From Anaspis maculata (taxonomy: Eukaryota > Arthropoda > Insecta > Coleoptera > Scraptiidae): a stretch of 64,000 nt of DNA. Position 1 is the stretch's first letter. Each line of letters starts with the position of its first letter. Of the stretch, positions 11,480 to 21,300 are shown piece after piece. Made by a program: the position numbers and the translations under genes. The notes beneath the pieces are model-generated. The model saw only the letters and a list, made by a program, of their open reading frames with translations. It did no database searches and was not told the DNA's origin. The stretch spans positions 8,334,920 to 8,398,919 of the forward strand of contig OX421965.1 in NCBI GenBank assembly GCA_949128115.1, written 5' to 3'.

Positions 11480-12095
11480 CATCTTAGGAAACAGAGGGTA
11501 GAGTAGATGCAGCAAGTGGGCGAGTGCGAAGTTGCCGATGGAGATGTTGAGGAACTACAGGTCTAGCTCAGATGCAGTTTTTGATAGCCATTGTCCGCGG
11601 ACACCTACTCCGCGACGATGTGGTTCATGGTCTGGTTCTCAGTTCCACATGGCTGCGATGTTCAAAATTGGCAGCCAGAAAGTCTGGGTAGATTTGACAA
11701 CTCCAGCAATGATTCTCAATGCTTGGTTAAGAATGACGTCAATGATGTTGTGTGTGTGTGCTATTCATCCAAACAGGAGCGCAGTATTCCGCTGTCGACT
11801 AGACCAAGACAAAGGTGGATATCCGAATAGTGGCGTCGACACTCCATGTAGTTCTCGCAAGTCTCTGAACCAGGTTCATTCGTGTCTTCGTCTTGGCACT
11901 GAGTTTCTCCAAGTTGAGCTTGAAGGACAATGTTTGGTCGAAGGTCACACCGAGGTACTTGGGAGTGGGATTGTGCTGCAGATGAAGTCCAGCCATCAAA
12001 GCTGACATTGAGGTGACGATCTGCTCCTCTGTTGTTCAGGTGAATGGTTCTAGTCTCTATCTCCCGAGAGTTCGGATTCAATCCTCATTTCTGAA
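11480..12095 (-). pseudogene. Decayed non-LTR retrotransposon reverse transcriptase (left arm)
   Basis: Read on the minus strand, the segment encodes pieces of the C-terminal part of a Jockey/RTE-like ORF2: TIHLNNRGADRHLNV, then in another frame PKYLGVTFDQTLSF, LEKLSAKTKTRMNLV and TTWSVDA, and further downstream a remnant of an APVW...LNQALRIIAG stretch. These blocks match the well-known order in insect non-LTR polymerases (HLNNR, PKYLGV, TRxNL, TxWGA, YCAPVW, MRIISGTVKSTP). Reading frames shift between blocks and stops interrupt them, so it is non-functional. No catalytic YxDD box is included. Confidence 0.75.
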
Positions 12096-12987
12096 AGATG
12101 ACAAAATTCTGTTGGAAAATCGTAATACATATTTATTTTGTGCAGAAATATCATAGTGAAAAATCACAGAATTGGCGGGTTTTTATTTTGCACATCTGTG
12201 TTATTTGTCCAAAAAGTTCGTTTTCAGTTTTGACAAAAAAATACAAGGTAAAACTTTGGATCAAGTTTTCATTTTTGGCTGGTCATAATCTACTCACTGT
12301 TCGACTGAATTGGTTCAAATTCATTTCATGGCTTGTCTCTGTTGACAGAAGGGCTGGCCTAAAAAGCTAAAATTACAGAAGCCAACTTTTTTCAAGAAAG
12401 AATCGAGCCACATTGCGGGTCAACCATTAAATTTGCCTCAATATGGCTCGAACCCGATAACAGTATTCCCAAAAATGTAAATTTGACCAAATAACACAGG
12501 GATACATTTTTCCGAATCTGCGGCCCTGGGCTTTGATTAACCCAGTAATTCTTGACAAGTTTTAACAGAGGAATATTGCTGGTAAATCTAAACAAAATTG
12601 AAGTCCTCTATCTGCCATTGGTCTATGTAACGTTAATAAATAACCTTATAGCGTGGAGACCTCAGGTGATGATAAGCACCGCAAAGCAAGAGCGCCTTTC
12701 TCTGGTGGTGATTCAGGCGTGGCCCCAAACTGATGGTAATTTGTGGAAATTCACTGGAATCCCGTGGCTATCCATTTAATTTGAAGAAATCGTATCCGGT
12801 GAGAATCCCGTGGCAATCCATCACAATCCGTTGAACGTTCTGATGTCCCAGTAATTCACCCGAGGATTCACCCCTTGGTCATTTGCATCTGAAGTCAACT
12901 TTGAATGAAAGAAAAAAATTACATGCACCTAAGTACTGAGACAAGAGTGCTACTCGTACTTACCTCATAAATGTACAGGCAGAACCA

Positions 12988-13277
12988 TGAATATAGCAAT
13001 GGCAGAACCGGGGGCAGAACACTTGAATGAAATTTTCCCAGGAATGTAAACAACTATGACACTCACCTGACATCATGACAAACAACGGCCAAGGCAACAG
13101 GGCAGCGGATATGATGAAAGGAGACGCCAGATCTGGCATGTCTTGTCAAAATTTTCTAACCTCTTTGATCTCAGCCCGTTTTCGCGCAATTTGGTCTATG
13201 AGCGTCCGTTACACTCTAGGCAACATGGCCAACCGCGTTTTTAATTCTGCTGAATTTAAAACGTGATCGGCATATAT
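12988..13277 (+). repeat. Repeat X, copy 2, centre of the giant palindrome
   Basis: Inverse copy of 10506-10786, flanked by CATGAATA and TATTCATG, which belong to the palindrome arms. It ends ATTTAAAACGTGATCGGC, i.e. the hairpin followed by the conserved tail. Most differences from copy 1 are single substitutions. Confidence 0.55.
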
Positions 13278-13443
13278 ATTCATGGTTCTGCCTGTACATT
13301 TATAAGGTAAGTACGAGTAACACTCTTTGTCTGAGTACTTGGGTGCATGTAAATTTTTTCTTTCATTCAAAGTTGACTTCAGATGCAAATGACCAAGGGG
13401 TGAATCCTCGGGTGAATTACTGGGACATCAGAACGTTCAACGG

Positions 13444-14047
13444 TGTTCCATCCCCTTAGTTTTCAAATTGTGCCGCCAGTTTTAATACTGCAACTCTCCT
13501 GTCACGTCCTTTCCCGCGACAGCGCCCTTGTCGAGTTGGCAGCATTGTGTGTCAACACTGTCAAGATAGACGACAGACAGAAGACAGAACACGCACCACG
13601 AACCTGCATGGACCTGCAACTTCGCAGGAAAAACGTTGTCTTCACCCATTTTTTGTCGTCACTATCGGGGCACTCGAAGCCCAGGCCTATTGTCTCCGTT
13701 GCGCTGTCGTTCATTTTACGAATTCGTCGTTGCTGTCGTGCGAAAACATAAACCAGCCAGGAGCCCCCTTCGGATTCCACTGCAAGGAGCAAGAGCAAGC
13801 CTCATCGGTCCTGCGTATGAGACCGCGCTGGGCGCATCCATCTCCTTCTGGTGCTGGCGATTGTTCGTCGAAGATGACTTATTGAAACGCACATCAAAAT
13901 TTTTTAAAACCCTCGTCATCACCTACCAGACAGCAATAGCGGAATAAAATCTTTCATACAGTCCATTTTCATTGTACATATTCATTCCTCACGCAATAAA
14001 CATTAAAATCACGAATTTAGTGTTTGAATTTCTTCGTGTCGTTAACA
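13444..14047 (+). repeat. 5' LTR of the BEL/Pao element
   Basis: A 604-bp LTR, TG...CA bounded. The paired copy is 25636-26239. An AATAAA lies near its 3' end (about 13997). Overlapping open frames of about 100 codons on both strands occur identically in both LTRs and are not genes. Confidence 0.92.
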
Positions 14048-14513
14048 TTTTGGTCCTTCGAGCCGGATAAAGAAAGGCTCTTCGGATTAGCTTCGTATTT
14101 CGCTATTGCTGGCTTGGCGTTTTGATCATTGTCAAGCTTGTTTTCGTTGCGAGCGGTTGATTCACCACCCGCTTGCCCCCCCGTGTCTCACTTTTCAGTT
14201 TTTTGTTTGTTGTTTTCGGTTGCCAACCGTTTCGCAAGTATTGTTTGTTTTGATTTGGGGTCACGGTTGATAATCAATTACCCGTATTCTCAATTATACA
14301 GGGTGCTCATTTGCAGACGGAGTTGCACTCACTTTGAGTCATAACATTGTAGCGGGTAGTACTCGGGTGGGTCATATTGTTCTGAACTCCTGTATTTGGC
14401 TCGCGTTTCCAATCAGTTTGCTTTGTCGAATTGTCAATTTCGTGTCGCTACTCGCAGCCAATTTTTCGCGTATCACGTTTTGTTTTTGTGAGCCGTCTTG
14501 ATTTGTTGTAAAG

Positions 14514-15590
14514 ATGGCTGCCAAATGTAGGGAAGCCCGTGTATTGCGCCAACGTTGTATTGATCAGTTAACGGAGACTTCTGAGATTGCCGAGGCTGCT
14601 CAAAATGATAAAACATTGAATGGTTTGTTCAGTGTGCGGTACAAGCGCGTTGCTGAAATTCGTCAGCGGTTTGAGGAGTATGACACGCAGATTTTATCGT
14701 ACTTGTCGACTCAACAGAATGCAGATTGGGCGGCCGAATCTGTGATTCGTAAGGATTTCGAATCCATGCTTTACCATGTCGAAGAGCTCTATGATTCGTC
14801 TTTGCCCGTGCTTGCGACCTCTAGTTCGTCGAATCCACGTCCGAATTCGCCTACAGCGCAAGCAATTCGCTTGCCAAAGATCTCTTTGAGGTCATTTAAC
14901 GGTAATTTTGCTGAATGGACTACATTTATACAGTTCTTCGATAACGCCATTCATGATAATCCGAATTTGGCTCCAATTGACAAATTTCAATACCTTTTGA
15001 GCTCGTTATCTGGTGAACCGCTCAAACTTGTGAAATCCCTGAAGCTGACAGATGCTAATTATCAGATTGCGTATGATACACTCGTTTCTAGATACAATGA
15101 TCAGAGAAAGCTTGCATCGGAATATTGGTTTAATATCAGAAATCTTTCCAAAATAAATAAGGAATCGGTTAAGGATTTACGACACTTGTTTTCTTCGTTT
15201 AAGGAAAACATGGAAGCCCTTAAGGCACTCGAGTTGGCTGATAATCTGGAAGATTTTTTGTTTTTCAATCTTTTATTCGACAAATTGGATTCTGAAACTC
15301 GTCGAGTCTTTGAGTCGGAGCATCGGTCTTTGAAAGACACCATTCCAACGTTCAAAATGTTGGACGAATTCTTGGTCTCACAATGTCGCGTGTTGGACTC
15401 AGTCCCTCATCACAATCCCATCAAGTCAACTTATGACAATTTTTCTAAATCGAAAGTCGGAGCATCGGTCTTTGAAAGACACCATTCCAACGTTCAAAAT
15501 GTTGGACGAATTCTTGGTCTCACAATGTCGCGTGTTGGACTCAGTCCCTCATCACAATCCCATCAAGTCAACTTATGGCAATTTTTCTAA
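14514..15590 (+). CDS. BEL/Pao gag region (frame broken)
   Basis: The frame begins MAAKCREARVLRQRC and carries a coiled-coil-like N-terminus followed, at about residues 120-290, by the DUF1759-type gag domain seen in Pao/BEL polyproteins (FNGNFAEWTTFIQFFD, FQYLLSSLSGEPLKLV, YWFNIRNL). From 15314 a 142-bp segment is duplicated head to tail (15314-15455, 15456-15597). Since 142 is not a multiple of three, the frame shifts in the second copy and stops at 15590. The other frame continues across the duplication to the nested gypsy insertion. Gag and pol are normally one polyprotein in this family. Confidence 0.85.
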   Translation: MAAKCREARVLRQRCIDQLTETSEIAEAAQNDKTLNGLFSVRYKRVAEIRQRFEEYDTQILSYLSTQQNADWAAESVIRKDFESMLYHVEELYDSSLPVLATSSSSNPRPNSPTAQAIRLPKISLRSFNGNFAEWTTFIQFFDNAIHDNPNLAPIDKFQYLLSSLSGEPLKLVKSLKLTDANYQIAYDTLVSRYNDQRKLASEYWFNIRNLSKINKESVKDLRHLFSSFKENMEALKALELADNLEDFLFFNLLFDKLDSETRRVFESEHRSLKDTIPTFKMLDEFLVSQCRVLDSVPHHNPIKSTYDNFSKSKVGASVFERHHSNVQNVGRILGLTMSRVGLSPSSQSHQVNLWQFF

Positions 15591-16142
15591 ATCGAAATCG
15601 CCTCCTCCTCGTACAAGTGTTACTAACTTCGGGCGGAAGCAAACACATACGGCCGGGCTAGCTCGAAGTCGGCTGTTGTGGGAACGTCCACTCTGTGGAC
15701 AGTCTCTCCAGGAACCAGGGGTGGTAGGATGGTAGGAGTTTCAAACGGGATTAAGTGAAAACCAACAGAATTAGTTGTATTGGCCGCAGGTCTTGAAAGC
15801 CTTTTTTTTCCGTCACACTTGTCACCTTCGTGTCACCCGATGCCATATGCCACGCTGATGGCGGAACGAGAAGCGGGTGGCACGACTCGTGTGTTTATCA
15901 ATAAAAACGCCCAATGGGATTAAAAATATAATTTCGCGTCGCGGTAACAATCGCCCCCCCTTTCAAGACCATTGGGACGATTTATTTATAGCGAAAATTT
16001 TTTTCAAAGTGAAACACTTGTTTAAACAGAAGTAAAAAAAAAAAAAAACAAAAGGGTACAAGGGTATCAATGAAAAAGAAAACAAGGATGCAATCGCATC
16101 AACAAAACACATTCGGAAACGCGCACGATTCTTTCGCTGCAC

Positions 16143-19100
16143 TCATCGACGACATCGCGGCAGTGGCGCTCGACGTAGCTTGTCAATGTGATACTTGACG
16201 GAGCGACCGTCAATGTTGACCAGGAAGATGTGTGGGGCAAAACGTTTGATGATGGAGTGTGGCCCAAGCCACTTGGGGTGAAAAGCACCAGGTGCTGGTG
16301 GATGGTGGACCAGAACTGAGTCGCCGGGAAGAAAGTCTGGTGTGAGCCGTTCAGGAACCTGGTGTCTAGCCTCGACGTACTGCTGCTGGTGTTTTCTGGC
16401 TTGCTGGTGACGTTCGGCTGCTGGCGGTGGTTGCAAGGGCTGATGTGTTGACCATTCGCCAGGGAATGGCAAATTGTAGCCGCAGAGGAGCTGAGCAGGG
16501 CTCTGACCAGTCGCAGCGTTTCGACGGCGGCGCGCACTAAACAGCGTGGCCGGCAAATGAATATCCCATTCGGACGGAGGGCGTCCGTCAAGACGGAGTC
16601 GCAGCCCCTTCTTTATTTCTTGATTTCGCCTCTCGGTTGGATTGGCGCGAGCATGGTAAACTGGCGTTGTCCAGGCCAGACTCTGCCACCGAGCACACGC
16701 GCGAGACCAAGCAACGGAGGTGAACTGGGAGCCGTTGTCGCTGAGTATGGCTTTTGGATAGCCATGCATGGGAAAGAACTGCGTATCCAGCGTGGATATA
16801 AGCGTCCCCGTCGTGCTGCGTGGTAATGCCCACGCGTCTACCCACCGTGTAAATAAATCCGAAACCACTAATATGAAGCGATTTCCGCTAGCAGAGATGT
16901 CGTAGGGACCCATGATGTCGATCGCCACGACCTCAAAGGGCTGTTGCGGTTGCCGCGGACTCTGTTCAGCAGGATTACGACTTACACGGGCTTTGTATCG
17001 CGCGCAAAGCAAGCACGACCGCACGTATTCGCGCGACTCTTTTGGCAGGTCCGGCCAATGGTATTGTTCGGAGATGGAGCGTTTCGTCTCGTCTTCGCCG
17101 GGATGTCCAGCTAGGAGGCTGTCATGATGTTCGAAGAGTACGCGTGAACGCGCGCCACTGGGAACATACAAGAGGCGACGTCCGTCGTTTCGGACTCTGT
17201 ACAAGTGATTGTCTTCGACAGTGAACATCGCACGGAAGCCGGGGTGCCAGTCGCGATTGTTAGGTAGGTGCTCCAGCTCGCGACGCTGTCGTATCAATTG
17301 TTGAGTGGATTCGTCGTGGTCTTGGGCCTCTTTTACTTCGTCGCTCAGCGTCCTAACATCCATCAGGTTCGCTGCGGCTTGCGGAAGTCCTTCGGCAGTT
17401 TGACGTTGTGCTTGTGGTTCTGGCGGCAAGAGGCGCTCCATGTCTTCGAAATCAAAAGGTTTGACAGGTATTTCGGGCTCCCTGGAGAGGGCGTCGGCCA
17501 GCTCATTTGTTTTTCCCGGAACATGTTCAACGGTAAACGAGAATTCTTGCAAGAGAAGCGACCATCGCGTCAGCTTCGCCTTGGTATCCTTTGACCGGTG
17601 TAGCCAGAGGAGCGCACGGTTGTCTGTACGAACCGTGAAGTGGCGGTCCTCTAAGTATGGCCGGTAGTGTTTCACACCCCACAGGATAGCCAGGCATTCC
17701 TGCTCGTTAATGTGCAGTCGGCGTTCGGTGGCGTTGAAACGAGCGCTCGCGTATGAAATCACCGCCTTGGTTCCGTCTGGCTTCTCCTGGTACAACACCG
17801 CAGCCATACCTAGGCCACTAGCGTCAGTTTGGAGGACGAAGGGAAGCGCTGGATCCGGTCGATGAAGGTGTCGTGGTGCCGCAAGGGTGTCCTTGAGCCG
17901 GTCGAATGCCTCTTGCTGAGATTTTTCCCACCTAAATCGAGCTTTGGAGGCAAGTAGGTCTGTCAGAGGTGCAGCAGTGTCGGCAAAGTTCTCGACATAC
18001 TCGCGCAGCCAATTGCAGGTGCCGAGAAAACTTCGAAGCTGATGTTTTGTGGTCGGTGGCTTCGCAGCACGCACAAGCTCCAGGTGCTTTGTTTGTGGTT
18101 CATTGCCGGCGTCGCTAACAACATGACCGAGGTATTCGATGCGTGTTTTTCCGAATTTGCACTTGCCATGGTTGCAGCGCAGCTGGTGATTTTGGAGTCG
18201 TTCTAGAACTAGACGTAAATGTTCAATGTGTTCCTCCAGCGAGTCAGAATACACAATTATGTCGTCCAAGTAAACGAGGCAGAAACGACGAAGGTGGCCC
18301 GTCAGCACTTCCTGACACATCAGACGTTGGAACGTACTCGGCGCGTTTTTTAAACCAAACGGCATTACTCGGAATTGGTATAGGCCGCCATCGGTGGTAG
18401 AAAATGCCGTTAGTCTTTTGCTGTCAGGATGTAAAGGCACCTGCCAATATCCGGACTTGAGGTCCAGAGTACTGAATACTTTCGCTGTACCTAGATCTCG
18501 CAGCATCTCCTGTATACGTGGCAGTGGCGCGACCTCGTCCTGTGTGATGGAGTTGAGCTGGCGGTAATCCACACAGAATCGCGACTTACCGTTTTTCTGC
18601 ACCAGAACGATCGGCGAAGCGTACTCAGAGGTGCTTGCTTCGATGATACCATCCCGGTACATCTGCTCGACCTGCTCCTCAATGATTCGCTTCTTCGCTG
18701 GCGGTACACGGTATGGTCGGATGCGAAACGGTGCTTCCTTGCTCAGACGAATGGTGTGAGTGGTGGTGAGTGTGGTGGAAAGTCTTGGGTCCTGGTTGAG
18801 AGTGTCTGCGAAATCGTCAAGGACGCGCTGGAACGTGGCTTGCATTGGTGGTGGGAAGTCGTGATCGACGTCGGTGATGCGTAGCGGCTGCGGCGCTAAA
18901 CGCGAAGGTTCGTCCTGCTGGTCAATCCAGCGTATGGCACGGCGTTCTGCAACTCCCACATGCAAACAACGGCGTTCAAAATCCAAACAAGCTCGCTGCT
19001 CTCTTAAAAAGGGGTATCCGAGAATGACTTGTTCGTTTAGACCGTCTACCACATGGAATTCAATCTGGTGTGGTGTGCTACCCAGGAGGCACGCTATAGA

Positions 19101-19535
19101 GATGCTGCCAAGTGTACGCTGCTGGTCGTTGGCGCCGACGGCTAGGCGCAATGGTAGGGATTCGTTGCTGTCGAATCGTCGGTTGCTGACAAGCGAGGAG
19201 TCGATGAAGTTCAACGTGGCACCGGAATCTACCAGAGCGTGAACATCATGTTCGTCGAAGTGCAGCGGAACTTGGGGAAGCGCGTTTGTATCTAATGTCT
19301 TTGGGGCGCGGAGGTTTCCCGCGTAGCTCCGGCCCCATTCTGGTTTTCCGCACGCCTGTCCACTTCGCGGTGCTGCTGTCGGTAGTGGGCGTCGTGGTGC
19401 TGCTGTCTGTAGTCCTCGTCGACATGCTGTTGGTTGTAGCCTGCGTCGCGGTGTCGCTGCTCGACATAGGCATTGAATTGAGCTTGGCGTACCGGGCAGT
19501 CGCGGTGATAGTGTCGCTCGGGACAGTACCGGCAC
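16143..19535 (-). CDS. Ty3/gypsy Pol polyprotein (PR-RT-RNaseH-IN)
   Basis: An uninterrupted 1130-residue frame. Protease: DSGA at 103-106. Reverse transcriptase: CVDYRQLN near 321, PFGLKNAPSTFQ near 392 and catalytic YLDD at 422-425. RNase H: TDASGLGMAAVLYQEK near 575. Integrase: an HHCC zinc region (HPGEDETKRS ... CLLCARYK) near 845-885, and catalytic Asp in AIDIMGPY, Asp in SDNGSQF, Glu in PTERRNQE. The first Met is not necessarily used, because expression probably comes by frameshift from gag. All active-site residues I can check are present. Confidence 0.9.
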   Translation of the reverse strand: MPVLSRATLSPRLPGTPSSIQCLCRAATPRRRLQPTACRRGLQTAAPRRPLPTAAPRSGQACGKPEWGRSYAGNLRAPKTLDTNALPQVPLHFDEHDVHALVDSGATLNFIDSSLVSNRRFDSNESLPLRLAVGANDQQRTLGSISIACLLGSTPHQIEFHVVDGLNEQVILGYPFLREQRACLDFERRCLHVGVAERRAIRWIDQQDEPSRLAPQPLRITDVDHDFPPPMQATFQRVLDDFADTLNQDPRLSTTLTTTHTIRLSKEAPFRIRPYRVPPAKKRIIEEQVEQMYRDGIIEASTSEYASPIVLVQKNGKSRFCVDYRQLNSITQDEVAPLPRIQEMLRDLGTAKVFSTLDLKSGYWQVPLHPDSKRLTAFSTTDGGLYQFRVMPFGLKNAPSTFQRLMCQEVLTGHLRRFCLVYLDDIIVYSDSLEEHIEHLRLVLERLQNHQLRCNHGKCKFGKTRIEYLGHVVSDAGNEPQTKHLELVRAAKPPTTKHQLRSFLGTCNWLREYVENFADTAAPLTDLLASKARFRWEKSQQEAFDRLKDTLAAPRHLHRPDPALPFVLQTDASGLGMAAVLYQEKPDGTKAVISYASARFNATERRLHINEQECLAILWGVKHYRPYLEDRHFTVRTDNRALLWLHRSKDTKAKLTRWSLLLQEFSFTVEHVPGKTNELADALSREPEIPVKPFDFEDMERLLPPEPQAQRQTAEGLPQAAANLMDVRTLSDEVKEAQDHDESTQQLIRQRRELEHLPNNRDWHPGFRAMFTVEDNHLYRVRNDGRRLLYVPSGARSRVLFEHHDSLLAGHPGEDETKRSISEQYHWPDLPKESREYVRSCLLCARYKARVSRNPAEQSPRQPQQPFEVVAIDIMGPYDISASGNRFILVVSDLFTRWVDAWALPRSTTGTLISTLDTQFFPMHGYPKAILSDNGSQFTSVAWSRACARWQSLAWTTPVYHARANPTERRNQEIKKGLRLRLDGRPPSEWDIHLPATLFSARRRRNAATGQSPAQLLCGYNLPFPGEWSTHQPLQPPPAAERHQQARKHQQQYVEARHQVPERLTPDFLPGDSVLVHHPPAPGAFHPKWLGPHSIIKRFAPHIFLVNIDGRSVKYHIDKLRRAPLPRCRR

Positions 19536-20773
19536 GGCGGCGGTTGACGTGGAGAGTCTGCTTTCTGAGCTGGTGCAAGCTGCTGGCTAGCCTGCGAAGC
19601 TGATGCGGCAGTTGTCGTACGCGGCAGTTGTGCGCGAACGTTTCGCTTGGTTTCTTGGCGGCTCTCAATGAGCTGCGCCACTTGGATAAGCTCTTCCACT
19701 GATTGGACACGGGTCGTCAACAGTGATTTGCTGACTTCAATGTCAGCTAGGGCGATGATGAGCTCCACCAGCTCGTCAATACTCATGGATGGTTCCAGCC
19801 GTCTCATGAGTTGGACCTTGTGCCGGATGAAAAGAGAGATCGGCTCGTCCTTCTGTCGCTCAGTCCGCAGCTGAACTATAGCGGCGCTCTTTCTTTTGTA
19901 GGAGTCAAACTCCGTGACAACGGCGTTCACGAAGTCCTCCCAGTCAAGCTCGAGGGATGCGTAGGGGGTGTACCACCTTTGTGCGTCTCCGCTGAACCGT
20001 TGCGCTACTGCAGCTACCCATCTAGCCTGCGGAATGTTCGAGGTTCGGAGAAGCTGTTTACAATCCTCCAGGTGATATTCAGCCACCTGGTGCGGCAGTC
20101 CGGCGAAGGAGGGCAAGTCAACGGGTCTTTCGGCGTGCCGACGCTCGTGATGCATTTCTGACAGCAATTCTACTAGCAGTTCTTCGGTACGCGAACGCGG
20201 CGGTGGCTCGCGGTTTGCGGCAGACTCGAATTGCGTCTGGTGTTCGAGCGGCATCGCGACGGGAAGCGTCGAAGTGTAGACGCTCGCGCAAGCTGGCATC
20301 GTGAAGGTGGACGTTGTCGTGGAGGTCATGGCGAGCGATGAAGCGGCGACGGCCGACGTCGAAGTGTAGATGTTCGCGTAAAACGGCGTCGTGGAGCTGG
20401 AAGTTGTCGCGAGAGTCGTGGCGAACGATGAAGCGGTGATGACCGGCGTCGAAGTGTACGTTGCATAGCTATGCGTCGGCGTCACGATGTCAGTGGTTTC
20501 GAAACTGAACGGCCTGGTGTTGTAGTGGTTAGGATTAAAATACACGGCGGGTACTTGCGGCGCAACGTTGATGATGGGCGTCGGCGGCGAGTAGACGCTA
20601 GTCACCGTCGTAGAGACGACGGGCGTCGAAATGTGGACGCTTGACGCGGTCGTCGAAATGGCAGGCGTCGAAGTCTGGATCGGTTGATAGGGCGCCACTG
20701 GAAGGTTTATTTTACTTCCCGCTTCCAGGCGGGAACGCGAGGACTTGTTGGTTTTCCGGGCTTTCGACGGCAT
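19292..20773 (-). CDS. Ty3/gypsy Gag
   Basis: A 493-residue frame. The first ~190 residues are Ser/Thr/Pro-rich and repetitive (STPVVSTTVTS-like). A capsid-like region follows at about 215-370 (RFSGDAQRWYTPY, FVNAVVTEFDSYKR, ISLFIRHKVQLMRRL). A single zinc knuckle, CRYCPERHYHRDC, lies near residue 417; its spacing before the histidine is shorter than the canonical CX2CX4HX4C. The C-terminus is rich in His, Gln and Arg. The frame overlaps the pol frame by about 240 bases and lies one frame away, as expected for -1 frameshift expression of pol. Confidence 0.88.
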   Translation of the reverse strand: MPSKARKTNKSSRSRLEAGSKINLPVAPYQPIQTSTPAISTTASSVHISTPVVSTTVTSVYSPPTPIINVAPQVPAVYFNPNHYNTRPFSFETTDIVTPTHSYATYTSTPVITASSFATTLATTSSSTTPFYANIYTSTSAVAASSLAMTSTTTSTFTMPACASVYTSTLPVAMPLEHQTQFESAANREPPPRSRTEELLVELLSEMHHERRHAERPVDLPSFAGLPHQVAEYHLEDCKQLLRTSNIPQARWVAAVAQRFSGDAQRWYTPYASLELDWEDFVNAVVTEFDSYKRKSAAIVQLRTERQKDEPISLFIRHKVQLMRRLEPSMSIDELVELIIALADIEVSKSLLTTRVQSVEELIQVAQLIESRQETKRNVRAQLPRTTTAASASQASQQLAPAQKADSPRQPPPCRYCPERHYHRDCPVRQAQFNAYVEQRHRDAGYNQQHVDEDYRQQHHDAHYRQQHREVDRRAENQNGAGATRETSAPQRH

Positions 20774-21300
20774 CGTTGTGCTTGGTCTCTTACGCGCTCG
20801 CGACGAATTTCAAACTTATGGCAGAGTCTTACCCAAGGAGAATTCTGGAAGTTCTGGAAATTCTGGAAGGCGTTGGAGAGAACCAAAAGGTGCTACTCTG
20901 CTCGAAGAGGACGGCAGAGGAGTCGAAGAGGTCCTGGAGAATTGGCTACACGTTGGACGCGCCAAATATGTTACTAACTTCGGGCGGAAGCAAACACATA
21001 CGGCCGGGCTAGCTCGAAGTCGGCTGTTGTGGGAACGTCCACTCTGTGGACAGTCTCTCCAGGAACCAGGGGTGGTAGGATGGTAGGAGTTTCAAACGGG
21101 ATTAAGTGAAAACCAACAGAATTAGTTGTATTGGCCGCAGGTCTTGAAAGCCTTTTTTTTCCGTCACACTTGTCACCTTCGTGTCACCCGATGCCATATG
21201 CCACGCTGATGGCGGAACGAGAAGCGGGTGGCACGACTCGTGTGTTTATCAATAAAAACGCCCAATGGGATTAAAAATATAATTTCGCGTCGCGGTAACA

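Larger units (their letters stand above)
15618..21300 (-). mobile_element. Ty3/gypsy LTR retrotransposon nested in BEL/Pao
   Basis: Two 332-bp LTRs (15618-15949, 20969-21300), beginning TGTTACTAAC and ending GCGGTAACA on the plus strand, with a 4-bp target duplication CAAG (15614-15617, 21301-21304). The coding strand is minus, so the right LTR is the 5' one. A candidate primer-binding site starting TGG lies just inside it (about 20948-20967), and a polypurine run (GAAAGGGGGGCGAT on the minus strand) abuts the left LTR at 15950-15963. It carries gag and pol in two overlapping frames and no envelope gene. The LTRs look almost identical, so insertion was recent. Confidence 0.92.

Noticed and set aside
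13443..14055. Cluster of 70-110 codon frames on both strands, repeated at 25524-26139
   Set aside because: They are identical because they are the two LTRs of the BEL/Pao element; the frames have no homologous protein features.
21228..21300. Met start of the long BEL/Pao pol frame
   Set aside because: These codons belong to the nested gypsy LTR; the genuine polyprotein sequence resumes at 21301.
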